DNA of 64,000 bases from Mycobacterium sp. ELW1 (lineage in GTDB: Bacteria > Actinomycetota > Actinomycetes > Mycobacteriales > Mycobacteriaceae): the NCBI RefSeq assembly GCF_008329905.1, contig NZ_CP032155.1:496001-560000 (forward strand), read 5' to 3'. A program made the translations under genes and the position numbers. Shown piece by piece: positions 52,561 through 61,913 of the stretch. Every line of letters starts with the position of its first letter. Within the stretch, counting starts at the first letter, position 1. The notes beneath the pieces are model-generated. The model was given only the letters and a program-made list of their open reading frames with translations, was not told where the DNA came from and searched no databases.

Positions 52561-53889
52561 ATGCGTTGCACTGTCTTTGGCACCGGGTATCTGGGCGCGA
52601 CTCACGCCGCTGGAATGGCCGCGCTCGGCCACGACGTCGTCGGGATCGACATCGACCCCGGCAAGATCGCGAAACTGTCCTCGGGGGAGATCCCGTTCTA
52701 TGAGCCCGGGCTGGCAAAGATGTTGCAGGACAACCTCTCTGCCGGTCGCCTGCAGTTCTCCACCGACTACGACGTGGCAGCCGACTTTGCCGACGTGCAC
52801 TTCCTGGGCGTCGGAACTCCGCAGAAGAAGGGCGAATACGGCGCGGATCTGCGCCACGTCAACGCCGTGATCGACGAATTGGTGCCGCGCCTGACCCGTC
52901 CGTCCGTAATCGTCGGCAAGTCAACGGTTCCAGTCGGGACCGCGGCCGCGCTGAGCCGGCGCGCCCAGTCCTTGGCGGCCGACGGCGTGGACGTCGAAAT
53001 CGCCTGGAATCCGGAGTTTCTCCGCGAGGGCTTCGCAGTGCAGGACACCCTGCATCCGGACCGCATCGTCGTTGGCGTACAACCCGATTCGCGACGCGCA
53101 GAGGCGGTGCTGCGGGAGATGTACGCGTCACTGCTCGCCGAGGATGTGCCGTTCCTGCTGACCGATCTGCAGACCGCGGAGTTGGTCAAGGTCTCCGCCA
53201 ATGCCTTTCTGGCCACCAAGATCTCGTTCATCAACGCGATCTCCGAGGTGTGCGAGGCGGCCGGCGCCGACGTCCGCGTCCTGGCCGACGCGCTCGGGCA
53301 CGACCCGCGGATCGGGCGGCGATTCCTCAACGCGGGACTGGGTTTCGGCGGCGGCTGCCTGCCGAAGGACATCCGTGCCTTCATGGCCCGCGCCGGCGAG
53401 CTCGGCGCCAACCACGCGTTGACCTTCCTGCGTGAGGTGGACAGCATCAACATGCGCAGGCGCACCCGCATGGTCGAGCTGGCTACCACCGCATGCGGGG
53501 GGTCGCTGTTGGGTGCCAACGTGGCCGTGCTCGGGGCCGCGTTCAAGCCCGAATCCGACGATGTCCGGGATTCTCCGGCGCTCAACGTCGCCGGCCTGTT
53601 GCAGCTCAACGGCGCCACCGTCAACGTGTACGACCCCAAGGCGATGGAGAACTCTCAGCGCCTGTTCCCGACGTTGAACTATTCGACGTCCGCCCGGGAG
53701 GCCTGCGACCGCGCCGACGCGGTCCTGCTGCTCACCGAATGGCAGGAGTTCGTCGACATCGATCCCGACGAGCTGGCCCAGACGGTGCGGGCCAGAGTTG
53801 TTGTCGACGGCCGCAATTGCCTGGACACAACCCGCTGGACCTCGGCGGGATGGAAGGTTTACGCCTTGGGCCGCCCGGCGTTGACGTAG
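52561..53889 (+). CDS. udgA: UDP-glucose 6-dehydrogenase
   Basis: The product has 442 residues, near Rv0322 (443). The NAD-binding domain begins MRCTVFGTGYLGATHAAGMA. The catalytic Cys266 sits in GFGGGCLPKD. EIAWNPEFLREGFAVQD carries the conserved Glu/Phe region, and AVLGAAFKPESDDVRDSPAL is the C-terminal UDP-binding signature. It oxidises UDP-glucose to UDP-glucuronate with two NAD molecules, supplying cell-envelope sugars. It starts at ATG 52561; the region just before it contains the DUF7159 3' end. Confidence 0.93.
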   Translation: MRCTVFGTGYLGATHAAGMAALGHDVVGIDIDPGKIAKLSSGEIPFYEPGLAKMLQDNLSAGRLQFSTDYDVAADFADVHFLGVGTPQKKGEYGADLRHVNAVIDELVPRLTRPSVIVGKSTVPVGTAAALSRRAQSLAADGVDVEIAWNPEFLREGFAVQDTLHPDRIVVGVQPDSRRAEAVLREMYASLLAEDVPFLLTDLQTAELVKVSANAFLATKISFINAISEVCEAAGADVRVLADALGHDPRIGRRFLNAGLGFGGGCLPKDIRAFMARAGELGANHALTFLREVDSINMRRRTRMVELATTACGGSLLGANVAVLGAAFKPESDDVRDSPALNVAGLLQLNGATVNVYDPKAMENSQRLFPTLNYSTSAREACDRADAVLLLTEWQEFVDIDPDELAQTVRARVVVDGRNCLDTTRWTSAGWKVYALGRPALT

Positions 53890-53899
53890 GTTTTCCCTC

Positions 53900-54664
53900 G
53901 TGGACTTCGCAACTGCCCTGATTGCCGAAAACGCCGCGCTCGCCGACCTTCTGCGTGACGCCGACCTGTCGATCCCGGTGCCGACCTGCCCGGAGTGGAC
54001 GTTGGAGCAGTTGATGCGACACGTCGGGCGCGGCGACCGTTGGTGCGCCCAGATCGTCGCCGAGCAGTCGATGGACTTCATCGACCCGCGCACCGTCGAA
54101 GGTGGCAAGCCTCCGGCCGGCCGGGACAACGAGATCGCCTGGCTGCAGGCCGGTCCGCAGCAACTCATCGACGCCGTTGCCGCCACCGGCGCGCAGACCC
54201 CGGTGTGGACATTCCTGGGCCCGCGGCCGGCCGCGTGGTGGATCCGGCGGCGCCTGCACGAGGTCGTGGTGCATCGCGCCGACGCCGCCATCGCGTTGGG
54301 CGTCGACTACACGGTGGATCCCGCCCTGGCCGCCGATGCCATCACCGAGTGGCTGGAACGCGTGGAGATCCAGGCCGACGAGGAGGGGCCCGCCGGCGGC
54401 GACCGGCCGGTGGCCGACGAACACTCGATACACCTGCACGCCACCGACCCCGGACTCGGGGAGGCCGGCGAGTGGACCATCCTCGGACGTCCCGACGGCA
54501 TCGCCGTCGAACAGGGCCACGGCAAGGCCACGGTGGCGCTGCGCGGCCCGGCGCGCGACCTGCTGCTGGCCGTCGTGCGCCGTCGCACCGTCGCCGAGGA
54601 AGGCCTGGAGGTCTTCGGCGACGCGGGTGTCTGGGACACCTGGCTGGCACGTACGCCGTTCTAG
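53900..54664 (+). CDS. maleylpyruvate isomerase-family mycothiol-dependent protein
   Basis: The product has 254 residues of the DinB-fold MDMPI family: N-terminal helical domain (PTCPEWTLEQLMRHVGRGDRW) with the metal-binding His41 and a later His (RRRLHEVVVHRADAA), and a C-terminal MDMPI_C domain (HLHATDPGLGEAGEW and the VALRGPARDLLLAV segment). These proteins use mycothiol, the actinobacterial thiol. The reaction here is unknown. GTG 53900 is 10 nt after udgA, so co-transcription is likely. Confidence 0.83.
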   Translation: MDFATALIAENAALADLLRDADLSIPVPTCPEWTLEQLMRHVGRGDRWCAQIVAEQSMDFIDPRTVEGGKPPAGRDNEIAWLQAGPQQLIDAVAATGAQTPVWTFLGPRPAAWWIRRRLHEVVVHRADAAIALGVDYTVDPALAADAITEWLERVEIQADEEGPAGGDRPVADEHSIHLHATDPGLGEAGEWTILGRPDGIAVEQGHGKATVALRGPARDLLLAVVRRRTVAEEGLEVFGDAGVWDTWLARTPF

Positions 54665-54682
54665 ACCGGTAGTTTGAGCCAA

Positions 54683-55057
54683 ATGAGCACTTCAGAGATC
54701 GCCACCGTGCTGGCCTGGCACGACGCGTTGAGCACCTCGGACCTGGACACGCTGATCTCGCTGTCCAGCGACGACATCGAGATCGGTGACGCCGACGGCG
54801 CCGCGCAGGGCCATGCCGCGCTGAGGGACTGGGCGCAGCGCGTGGCGGCGACAGTCGAGGTGGGTCAGATCTACTACCGCGACGGCGTCGTCGTCGTGCA
54901 GGAGCGGCTGACCTCGAACACCGACCCATCCGACGTGCGCACCACAGCCGCGGCGTTCCGGGTGGTGCACGACCACGTCACCTCGGTGTTCCGCCACGAC
55001 GACCTGGCAGCGGCCCTGGCGGCCACCGACATGTCCGACGAAGACCTGCAGGTCTGA
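54683..55057 (+). CDS. SnoaL-like (NTF2-fold) small protein
   Basis: The product has 124 residues with the NTF2 pattern: [40 protein letters not shown], and strands ([30 protein letters not shown]). No catalytic motif is certain. ATG 54683 was chosen over the in-frame TTG at 54674. It lies 18 nt after the MDMPI-type gene and 5 nt before rmlA, in one likely operon. Confidence 0.75.
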   Translation: MSTSEIATVLAWHDALSTSDLDTLISLSSDDIEIGDADGAAQGHAALRDWAQRVAATVEVGQIYYRDGVVVVQERLTSNTDPSDVRTTAAAFRVVHDHVTSVFRHDDLAAALAATDMSDEDLQV

Positions 55058-55062
55058 CCGAC

Positions 55063-55928
55063 TTGCGCGGGATCATCCTGGCCGGTGGGTCGGGGACGCG
55101 GCTGTACCCGATCACCCAAGGTGTGAGTAAGCAGCTGCTGCCCGTCTACGACAAGCCGATGATCTACTACCCGCTGTCCACGTTGTTGATGGCGGGCATC
55201 CGCGACATCCTGGTGATCACCACCGGCCACGATGCCCCGGCGTTCCACCGCCTGCTCGGTGACGGCTCCCAACTCGGCATCACCATCAGCTACGCCGTGC
55301 AGGACCGGCCCGACGGGCTCGCCCAGGCATTCCTGATCGGCGCCGAGCACATCGGCACCGGACCCGTCGCACTTGTGCTGGGCGACAACATCTTCTACGG
55401 ACCCGGCGTCGGCACCAGCCTCAATAGATTCCGAAACCTGCAGGGCGCGGCCATCTTCGCCTACCGGGTGGCCAACCCGACCGCCTACGGCGTCGTCGAG
55501 TTCGCTGCTGACGGCACCGCCCTGTCGTTGGAGGAGAAGCCGGCCACACCCAAGTCGAGCTACGCCGTGCCCGGGCTGTACTTCTACGACAATGACGTCA
55601 TCGAGATCGCCCGCGGGCTGCGGCCCTCGCCGCGCGGCGAGCTGGAGATCACCGAGGTCAACCAGACGTATCTGGACCAGGGCCGGTTGACGGTTGAGGT
55701 GCTGCCCGCGGCAGCGCATGGCTGGACACCGGAACATTCGATTCACTTTTGGACGCAAGCGATTTCGTGCGCACCATCGAATACCGCCAAGGGCTCAAGG
55801 TGTCCTGCCCCGAAGAGGTGGCCTGGCGGATGGGTTTCATCGACGACGAGCAGCTGGCCAAACGCGCGGCGGCGCTGGTCAAGTCGGGCTATGGCGGCTA
55901 TCTGATGAAACTGCTGGACCAGGGGTAG
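55063..55928 (+). pseudogene. rmlA: glucose-1-phosphate thymidylyltransferase with apparent one-base frameshift
   Basis: The first 215 codons read a normal Rml[16 protein letters not shown] (nucleotide-binding), [15 protein letters not shown] and [10 protein letters not shown]. At CCC 55705-55707 the frame shifts. With one C added (CCCC) the protein continues ...[19 protein letters not shown] to a TAG at 55926-55928 and totals 288 aa, the normal RmlA length. As written, the frame runs on to a 280-aa altered product ending at 55905. RmlA makes dTDP-glucose for rhamnose linking of arabinogalactan and is essential in mycobacteria, so a sequencing or assembly error in a C run, or a second copy, is likely. 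The start is TTG 55063. Confidence 0.8.
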
Positions 55929-57135
55929 CCAGCACCGCGGCGATCGCAGTGGTCAGTGGCACCGACAACGCCAGTGCGATACCGCCGACCGCCGAGCGTG
56001 CGATCTCGATCGCCACGCTCTCACTGGTCAGCACATCCGACAGCGAGCGGTTGGCCACACTGAACAACAGCAGCAGCGGCAGTGAGCTGCCGGCGTAGGC
56101 CAGCACCAGCGTGTACACCGTGCTGGCGATGTGGTCGCTGCCGATCCGCATGGCACTCACGAAGATCTGCTTGCGGGAACCGTGGCCTGCGTGGGCGAGC
56201 TCGAACACCGCCGAGGCCTGCGTGATCGTCACGTCGTTGAGCACGCCCAGCGAGCCGATGATGAACCCGGCCAGCAGCAGGCCCTGAATGGACACGTGCC
56301 CCATGTAGGCGGCAACCTCGTTGTTCTGATCCTCCGAAAGCCCGGTCAGGTGCGCGAGTTCGATTGCCGCCCAGGATAAGCCGCCGGCCAACAGCATCGC
56401 GGTCAACGTGCCGAGCAGAGCGGCGCTGGTGCGCAGGCTGATGCCGTGAGCCAAGTAGATGACGGCGTAGAGGATCGCCGCTGAGGCCACCAGAGCCAGC
56501 GGCACCGCGGGGGCGCCGTCCCGCAAGGCCGGAAGCAGGAACATCACCAGAACCACGAAGGCCACGACGATCCCGACCAGTGCGCGCAGTCCGCGCCAGC
56601 GGGCGACCGCCACGATCACGATTGCGAACACCGCCGCCAGGGCGATCAGCGGCCAGGTGCGCTCGTAGTCGTAGAACCCGTAGCTGGTCGCCCCCTGCTG
56701 GTCGACTTGCCGGAAGATCCGAATCGAATCGCCTGCCAACAGGTTTGGCTGACCCGGGCCGGGCGAGAACTCCAACATCGTCGACGCACCCCGGTTGGGC
56801 CCACTGTCGATCGCCACCACCGTCTGCACACAGCTGCCGCTGCCCGCGATGCCCGGTGTCGGCGCTGCGGTGAGCACCTGACCCGCCGACGGGCTGCCGC
56901 AGTCGGCCAGGCTGGAGGAGACCACGTGGCCGCCCTCGGTGGTGACCGCGCCGCCCGCGCTGTTCTGGAATGGCAGCGGAATGTCCGCCTTCGACCCGCT
57001 CGGCCACAGCAGCGCCGCACCGATCACCACCGCAAGTCCGATCACGGCCAGCGCGATCACGACGACGCGGGCCGCCAGCGGACTCAGCGGCGCCGGGCCG
57101 GTGTGCGAATGCGAATGCGAATGCGAATGCGCCAC
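55879..57135 (-). CDS. YibE/F-like membrane protein with His-rich N-terminus
   Basis: The product has 418 residues with about nine membrane segments and a YibE/F-type C-terminal half ([40 protein letters not shown]). A cytoplasmic N-terminus [11 protein letters not shown] could bind metal ions. A large loop (~residues 50-160) with Cys residues follows the first helix and is probably outside. YibE/F proteins are poorly characterised. Its 3' end overlaps rmlA by 50 nt. The His stretch is encoded by a hexanucleotide repeat. Confidence 0.78.
   Translation of the reverse strand: MAHSHSHSHSHTGPAPLSPLAARVVVIALAVIGLAVVIGAALLWPSGSKADIPLPFQNSAGGAVTTEGGHVVSSSLADCGSPSAGQVLTAAPTPGIAGSGSCVQTVVAIDSGPNRGASTMLEFSPGPGQPNLLAGDSIRIFRQVDQQGATSYGFYDYERTWPLIALAAVFAIVIVAVARWRGLRALVGIVVAFVVLVMFLLPALRDGAPAVPLALVASAAILYAVIYLAHGISLRTSAALLGTLTAMLLAGGLSWAAIELAHLTGLSEDQNNEVAAYMGHVSIQGLLLAGFIIGSLGVLNDVTITQASAVFELAHAGHGSRKQIFVSAMRIGSDHIASTVYTLVLAYAGSSLPLLLLFSVANRSLSDVLTSESVAIEIARSAVGGIALALSVPLTTAIAAVLATPGPAVSSDSRHSPT
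57105..57130. repeat. hexanucleotide microsatellite encoding the His-rich N-terminus
   Basis: GCGAAT is repeated four times exactly (57105-57128) plus a partial copy. Read on the minus strand it encodes alternating His and Ser. Copy-number changes keep the frame and would lengthen or shorten the His/Ser run. Confidence 0.85.
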
Positions 57136-57275
57136 CCGGACAGGGTAGAGGCGTTGATTGGGGAAGAGCTGGTGGACCTCACCGCGGCATCGACGGCGAA
57201 GTCGAGTAGGCCACTACGCTAAGCGGCCTCCGCGACGCGCCCCATGCTCAGGTGACCAGGGGCGAGGAGGAGCGG

Positions 57276-58658
57276 ATGGCCGTCGTCGGGGACCATGCCA
57301 TTGTTCTGGGTGCCAGCATGAGCGGCTTGCTGGCCGCGAAGGTACTGAGCGATTTCTATCGAACCGTCACGGTGATCGACCGCGACGAACTGCCCGACGA
57401 ACCGGTCAACCGGCGCGGCATCCCGCAGGGCAGGCACGTCCATGCCCTGCTCGGGCGCGGCGGCCAGATCGTCGACGAGCTGTTTCCTGGGTTCCTCACC
57501 GAGCTCGTCGACGCCGGGGGAGTGTCCCTCGACGACGGGGACTTCTCGAAGATCTACGTGTCCTTCGGTGGTCACACGATGGTCAGGTCCGGTGTCTCGC
57601 AGCAGACCGGGTCCGCGATATACCTGTCCAGCAGGCCGTTCCTGGAGTATCACGTTCGGCGCCGGCTGCGGGCCGTGCCCAATGTGACGATTCTGGAGGG
57701 CCGCGACGTCGTCGACCTGATATCGACGCCCGACCGGACCCGCATCACCGGGGTGCAGACGGCCGACCACGACGGGGGTACCGAGCGGCGGCTGACGGCA
57801 GACCTGGTCGTCGACGCCATGGGCCGCGGGTCGCGGACGCCGACGCTCCTGGAAGGGCTGGGATACCACCGTCCGTCGGAAGACCGCATCGTCGTGCGCA
57901 CCACCTACGTCAGTCAGCTGTTGCGCATTCCGCCCGGACTCGTCGAGCAGGTGGTGGTGATCGGTGCCGCCCCGGACCGCCCCAGCGGATTGTTCCTGTC
58001 GAGCTATGAGAACGACCAGTGGATGTTCACCGTCTGGGGCATGCTCGGCAACGAGCCGCCATGCCACCGCGCCGGAATGTTGGACTTCGCCTACGGCTAT
58101 GCACCACAACATGTTTGGACTGCAGTGAGCGCGGCAGAGCCGATCGGTGAGGTGATCCGGCACCGCATGCCCTGGAGCCAGTGGCGGCGCTACGACCGGC
58201 TGCAGCGCTTCCCGGCCGGTCTGGTGGTGTGCGGTGACGCGATCTGCAGCTTCAACCCCGTCTACGGGCAGGGGATGACGGTGGGGGCGCTGGACGCGAT
58301 GGCCCTGCGGGACTGCCTGCACTCGGGCGCCGACGATCTGCCGCTGCGGTACTTTCGGAAAGCCGCGAAATCCATTGCGGTTGCTTGGCAAATGGCGGCC
58401 GGAGCCGACTTGGCCTTCCCGCAGGTCGAGGGCCGTCGAACCCTTGCGACCCGGGCGGCGAACCGCGCCACCGACTGGGTGCTGCAGGTGTGTTCGTACG
58501 ACGCCGTGGTCGCCGAGAAGTTCTTCAGGATCAACAACTTCCTCGACCCGCCGACTCGACTTCTCCACCCCGCGTTCATCTTTGCGCTGGTGAAGGCCAA
58601 ACTGCGCCGACGGCGCCGGGGCGAGCTACTGCCGGTAGCCGGCCAGAAAGTTGCCTAG
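57276..58658 (+). CDS. FAD-dependent oxidoreductase (halogenase/epoxidase-like fold)
   Basis: The product has 460 residues. The FAD-binding start reads AIVLGASMSGLLAAKVL followed by the acidic end VIDRDELP. The GDAICSFNPVYGQGMTVGALD segment is the second FAD-contacting motif. The family includes FAD-dependent halogenases, epoxidases and monooxygenases; no halogenase Lys-Trp motif was identified. A GAGGAGG ribosome-binding site precedes ATG 57276, so the longer frame from 57252 was not used. Its 3' end overlaps the aspC-type gene by 33 nt. Confidence 0.82.
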   Translation: MAVVGDHAIVLGASMSGLLAAKVLSDFYRTVTVIDRDELPDEPVNRRGIPQGRHVHALLGRGGQIVDELFPGFLTELVDAGGVSLDDGDFSKIYVSFGGHTMVRSGVSQQTGSAIYLSSRPFLEYHVRRRLRAVPNVTILEGRDVVDLISTPDRTRITGVQTADHDGGTERRLTADLVVDAMGRGSRTPTLLEGLGYHRPSEDRIVVRTTYVSQLLRIPPGLVEQVVVIGAAPDRPSGLFLSSYENDQWMFTVWGMLGNEPPCHRAGMLDFAYGYAPQHVWTAVSAAEPIGEVIRHRMPWSQWRRYDRLQRFPAGLVVCGDAICSFNPVYGQGMTVGALDAMALRDCLHSGADDLPLRYFRKAAKSIAVAWQMAAGADLAFPQVEGRRTLATRAANRATDWVLQVCSYDAVVAEKFFRINNFLDPPTRLLHPAFIFALVKAKLRRRRRGELLPVAGQKVA

Positions 58659-59891
58659 CCGTTCGATGGCTCTACTCAGGTCGCGTGCCCACGGCAGTGT
58701 CACGATTCGCAGGTGATCGGGTGCCGGCCAGTTGAAGCCGGTGCCCTGAGTGACCAGGATCTTCTCCTGCAGAAGAAGATCCAGCACCAACTGCTCGTCG
58801 TCGTGGATGTCGTGGACCTCGGGGTCGAGCCGCGGGAACGCGTACAGCGCGCCGGTGGGCTTGACGCACGACACCCCGGGGATCTCGTTGAGCTTGTTCC
58901 AGGCCACGTCGCGCTGCTCGAGCAGGCGTCCGCCCGGCAGAACCAGGTCGTCGATGCTTTGATGGCCACCCAGAGCCACCTGAATGGCATGCTGCGCAGG
59001 CACATTCGGGCACAGACGCATGTTGGCCAGAAGGCTGATGCCTTCGATGAAGCTGCTGGCGTGTTCCTTGGGTCCGGTGATGATCAGCCAGCCGGACCGG
59101 TAGCCGGCCACCCGGTAGGCCTTGGACAACCCGTTGAACGTCAGCGTCAGCAGATCCGGCGCCAGCGTGGCCAGGCTGATGTGCTTCGCGTCGTCGTACA
59201 GGATCTTGTCGTAGATCTCGTCGGCGAGCAGCAGCAATTGATGCTTGCGCGCCAATTCGACCATCTGCTCGAGAACTTCGCGGCTGTATACCGCGCCGGT
59301 GGGGTTGTTCGGGTTGATCACCACGAGCGCCTTGGTGCGGTCGGTGATCTTGGACTCCAGGTCCGCGACGTCGGGCATCCAGCCGTTGGTCTCGTCGCAC
59401 AGGTAGTGCACGGGGGTACCGCCGGCCAATGCGGTCGACGCCGTCCACAGCGGGTAGTCGGGCGCGGGAATGAGCACCTGGTCGCCGTTGTCGAGCAGCG
59501 CCTGCAGCGTCATCGTGATGAGCTCGGATACGCCGTTGCCGAGGTAGACGTCGTCGATGTCGAAGCGGGGGAAGCCCTCGACGAGCTCGTAGCGGGTGAA
59601 CACCGCGCGGCGGGCGCTAGGGATGCCTTTGGAATCGGAGTAGCCCTGGGCGTCGGGCAGCGCGGCGATCATGTCGCGCATGATCACGTCGGGTGCCTCG
59701 AAGCCGAACGGCGCGGGGTTGCCGATGTTGAGCTTGAGGATGCGATGACCCTCGTTCTCCAGCCGGTTGGCGTGCTCATGGATCGGCCCGCGGATCTCGT
59801 ACAGAACGTCCTGCAGCTTGGTGGACTGCGTGAACGTACGTTGCCGAGGGTGCTGGCTGGTGCCGTGCCACGGTAACTGGTGCGTACTCAC
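58626..59891 (-). CDS. aspC: class I/II pyridoxal-phosphate aminotransferase (AspC/AlaA-like)
   Basis: The product has 421 residues, close to Rv0337c (429). Pyridoxal phosphate Lys257 lies in GLSKAYRVAGYRSGW, with Arg265 in the same segment, NPNNPTG at 193-199, and ADEIYD at 223-228. The family catalyses amino group transfer between amino acids and 2-oxo acids. The mycobacterial enzyme is annotated as aspartate or alanine aminotransferase. The start at 59891 is followed upstream by a 200-bp spacer with only weak dyad symmetries. Confidence 0.88.
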   Translation of the reverse strand: MSTHQLPWHGTSQHPRQRTFTQSTKLQDVLYEIRGPIHEHANRLENEGHRILKLNIGNPAPFGFEAPDVIMRDMIAALPDAQGYSDSKGIPSARRAVFTRYELVEGFPRFDIDDVYLGNGVSELITMTLQALLDNGDQVLIPAPDYPLWTASTALAGGTPVHYLCDETNGWMPDVADLESKITDRTKALVVINPNNPTGAVYSREVLEQMVELARKHQLLLLADEIYDKILYDDAKHISLATLAPDLLTLTFNGLSKAYRVAGYRSGWLIITGPKEHASSFIEGISLLANMRLCPNVPAQHAIQVALGGHQSIDDLVLPGGRLLEQRDVAWNKLNEIPGVSCVKPTGALYAFPRLDPEVHDIHDDEQLVLDLLLQEKILVTQGTGFNWPAPDHLRIVTLPWARDLSRAIERLGNFLAGYRQ

Positions 59892-60085
59892 CGGCTAAGT
59901 GTCCCATTGCTATGCAACTTGGTTTCCCGTGTGCCGTTTTGTGCCTTTGCTGTGACGTGAGAAGTCACGGTTCGAATTCAATTGTGGGACGCCTCGGACA
60001 CAACTGTGATTTCGCTGAACAGCAGCAGTGATTGCTGGGTGAATCGGCTGTTAACTTGGGGCTTCACTACCGACGGCACAAAGGG

Positions 60086-60514
60086 ATGAACGTGAAGATC
60101 GCACGCACTTTGATGACCGCTGCTTCCGCAGCGGCGGTTACCGCGCTGGGATTTGCTGTTTCTGCGTCTGCCGATCCGGCACTGATAAATGGCACGTACG
60201 CTGTCCGCGGCGGCGATGACGGCGCTGTGGTGACGGCGTCGTCGAGTTGCCCTGCAGCCGTCAACGGCTGTACCGCCAACCTCAGCAGCACCGTGGGCTG
60301 GACCAGCGTCGCCACCTTCACCGATGGTCGGTGGAACTTCACGGTGACCAAGCCCGACGGCGTGGTGTGCGACGACGGCAGCTACGCGCCCGTCCGCATC
60401 GCCTACTCGGTCAATGCCGCGACGATGAGCGGCACCATCACCGCCGACTCCAACGGTGACTGCCCGGGCGGTCAGATCACCCAGGCACCGTTCCAGCTGA
60501 TCAAGGTCGGCTGA
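60086..60514 (+). CDS. small exported protein of unknown function
   Basis: The product has about 142 residues with a signal peptide (IARTLMTAASAAAVTALGFA, cleavage near SASADPA). The mature ~110 residues are Thr/Gly/Ser-rich b-strands with four Cys (SSCPAAVNGC; VVCDDGS; GDCPGG) that could form two disulfides. No family is recognised. ATG 60086 lies right after AAAGGG; GTG 60092 has better spacing to it and is an equally good start. It is secreted or wall-bound. Confidence 0.7.
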   Translation: MNVKIARTLMTAASAAAVTALGFAVSASADPALINGTYAVRGGDDGAVVTASSSCPAAVNGCTANLSSTVGWTSVATFTDGRWNFTVTKPDGVVCDDGSYAPVRIAYSVNAATMSGTITADSNGDCPGGQITQAPFQLIKVG

Positions 60515-60563
60515 GCGCTGCCGTTCACGCCGGCACTTTCTGTCGGAGGGTCGGAGTAGCCTT

Positions 60564-60579
60564 TCGAACATGCGTTCGA
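60564..60579 (+). promoter_or_regulatory. LexA (SOS) box overlapping the HNH protein start
   Basis: TCGAAC-ATGC-GTTCGA is a perfect match to the mycobacterial LexA box (TCGAAC N4 GTTCGA). The start codon ATG 60570-60572 lies in its 4-nt centre. A TAGCCT -10-like hexamer at 60557-60562 would start transcription at about the ATG, giving a leaderless, SOS-induced gene. Confidence 0.8.
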
Positions 60580-61913
60580 TAGACGCGGTATTGCGGGCGC
60601 TCGACGATTGCGTCGAGGCACTGGCCACCGTCGATCTCGATGCGTTGTCTGCGCCCGAGCGCTTTGTGGTCCTGGAGCGTTTGGAGAAAGCGCGGCGCCG
60701 CCAAGTGGCGGCCTCGCATGCGCTGGTAGCGCGCTTGGAACAGTTCGAGGGTTGTCCTCCGGTCCCGATCACGCTGGCCGATGTGCTGCGGGTCAGTCCG
60801 CGCGAGGCGAAGCGGCGGATCCGGGATGCCGAGCAACTGGTGCAGCGGCGGGCGTTGACCGGTGAGCCGCTGCCACCCCTGCTCCCTGAGACGGCGACCG
60901 CCTGGGGCGCGGGTGAGCTGGACGGTGAACACCTACGGGTGATCCAGAAGTTCTTCCGCGACCTGCCCGACCACGTGCCGTCGACCGAGGTGGAGAAGGC
61001 CGAACGCATCTTGGCGCAGAAGGCCACGGTCTTGCGGCCCGATCAATTGGAGAACGTCGCGCACCGGCTGGCGCTTCATCTCAATCCGGACGGCACGTTC
61101 TCCGACGAGGACCGCGCGCGTAAGCGCGGATTCGTATGGTGTGGCGCGCAGGGCGTCGACGGCATGAGCGTAGGCAGGCTCGTCGCGGATCCGGAGTTGC
61201 GCTCGGAGCTTGACGCCTGGCTGGCCAAGTTCGCCGCGCCCGGGATGTGCAACCCAGCCGATGAGACGCCAACGGTCACTCCCAGTGATGAAGTGATCCA
61301 GCGGGATTCGCGCAGTCATGCCCAGCGTCAACACGATGCGCTAAAGGCTTTGGTACGCGGGCAGTTGGGTGATCCGAAGTTCGGCAAGCACAACGGCTTG
61401 CCGGTCACGGTGATCGTCAGCGCCACGCTGCAGGACATTCACGCCCAGACCGGGCAGGCGGTCACAGCCGGCGGCACGATGTTGCCGATCCCGGACGTGA
61501 TCCGGATGGCCGCCCATGCGTATCACTACCTCGCCCTGTTCGACGGGACCGATGGGCGGGCGTTGTGGCTGGGGCGCACCAAGCGCATCGCCTCTGCGGA
61601 CCAGCGAATCATGTTGCACAGCAAGGACCGCGGCTGCACCAGACCCGGCTGCAACGCGCCGGGCTATCACAGTGGAGTGCACCACGCCGCACGAGACTGG
61701 TCTCGGGGCGGCAATACCGACATCGACGACCTCACGTTGGCCTGCCCACCGGATAATCAACTCGTCGAGACCGGCGGGTGGAGCACCCGCAAACTGCCCG
61801 ACGGCAGCACCCAGTGGATACCGCCGCCGGACCTGCCGATGCTGCGCGAGGGCGTCAACGACTTCCATCACCCCGAGCGGTTACTCGGGAATGACGATGG
61901 CGACGCGGCCTAG
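60570..61913 (+). CDS. 13E12-family (DUF222) HNH endonuclease-like protein (Rv0336-like)
   Basis: The product has 447 residues. An N-terminal DUF222 helical domain contains LSAPERFVVLERLEKARRRQ and SPREAKRRIRDAEQLVQRRA. The C-terminal HNH domain reads CTRPGCNAPGYHSGVHHAARD, then WSRGGNTDIDDLTLACPPDN; the Cys pairs are likely zinc ligands and the His-Asn residues catalytic. The 13E12 repeat family is spread in mycobacterial genomes, and several members are DNA-damage-induced. Location between aspC and the Fe-S reductase matches Rv0336. Target and biological role are unknown. Its stop codon overlaps that of the convergent gene. Confidence 0.85.
   Translation: MRSIDAVLRALDDCVEALATVDLDALSAPERFVVLERLEKARRRQVAASHALVARLEQFEGCPPVPITLADVLRVSPREAKRRIRDAEQLVQRRALTGEPLPPLLPETATAWGAGELDGEHLRVIQKFFRDLPDHVPSTEVEKAERILAQKATVLRPDQLENVAHRLALHLNPDGTFSDEDRARKRGFVWCGAQGVDGMSVGRLVADPELRSELDAWLAKFAAPGMCNPADETPTVTPSDEVIQRDSRSHAQRQHDALKALVRGQLGDPKFGKHNGLPVTVIVSATLQDIHAQTGQAVTAGGTMLPIPDVIRMAAHAYHYLALFDGTDGRALWLGRTKRIASADQRIMLHSKDRGCTRPGCNAPGYHSGVHHAARDWSRGGNTDIDDLTLACPPDNQLVETGGWSTRKLPDGSTQWIPPPDLPMLREGVNDFHHPERLLGNDDGDAA

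Noticed and set aside
55063..55905. Reading the rmlA frame as a genuine 280-aa variant
   Set aside because: The residues after 215 lose all RmlA similarity, while the +1 frame restores it to the exact family length of 288 aa.
59892..60085. Operator candidates between aspC and the small exported protein
   Set aside because: The dyads seen (CGTGA/TCACG and TTGTG/CACAA) are only 5 bp and expected by chance at this length.
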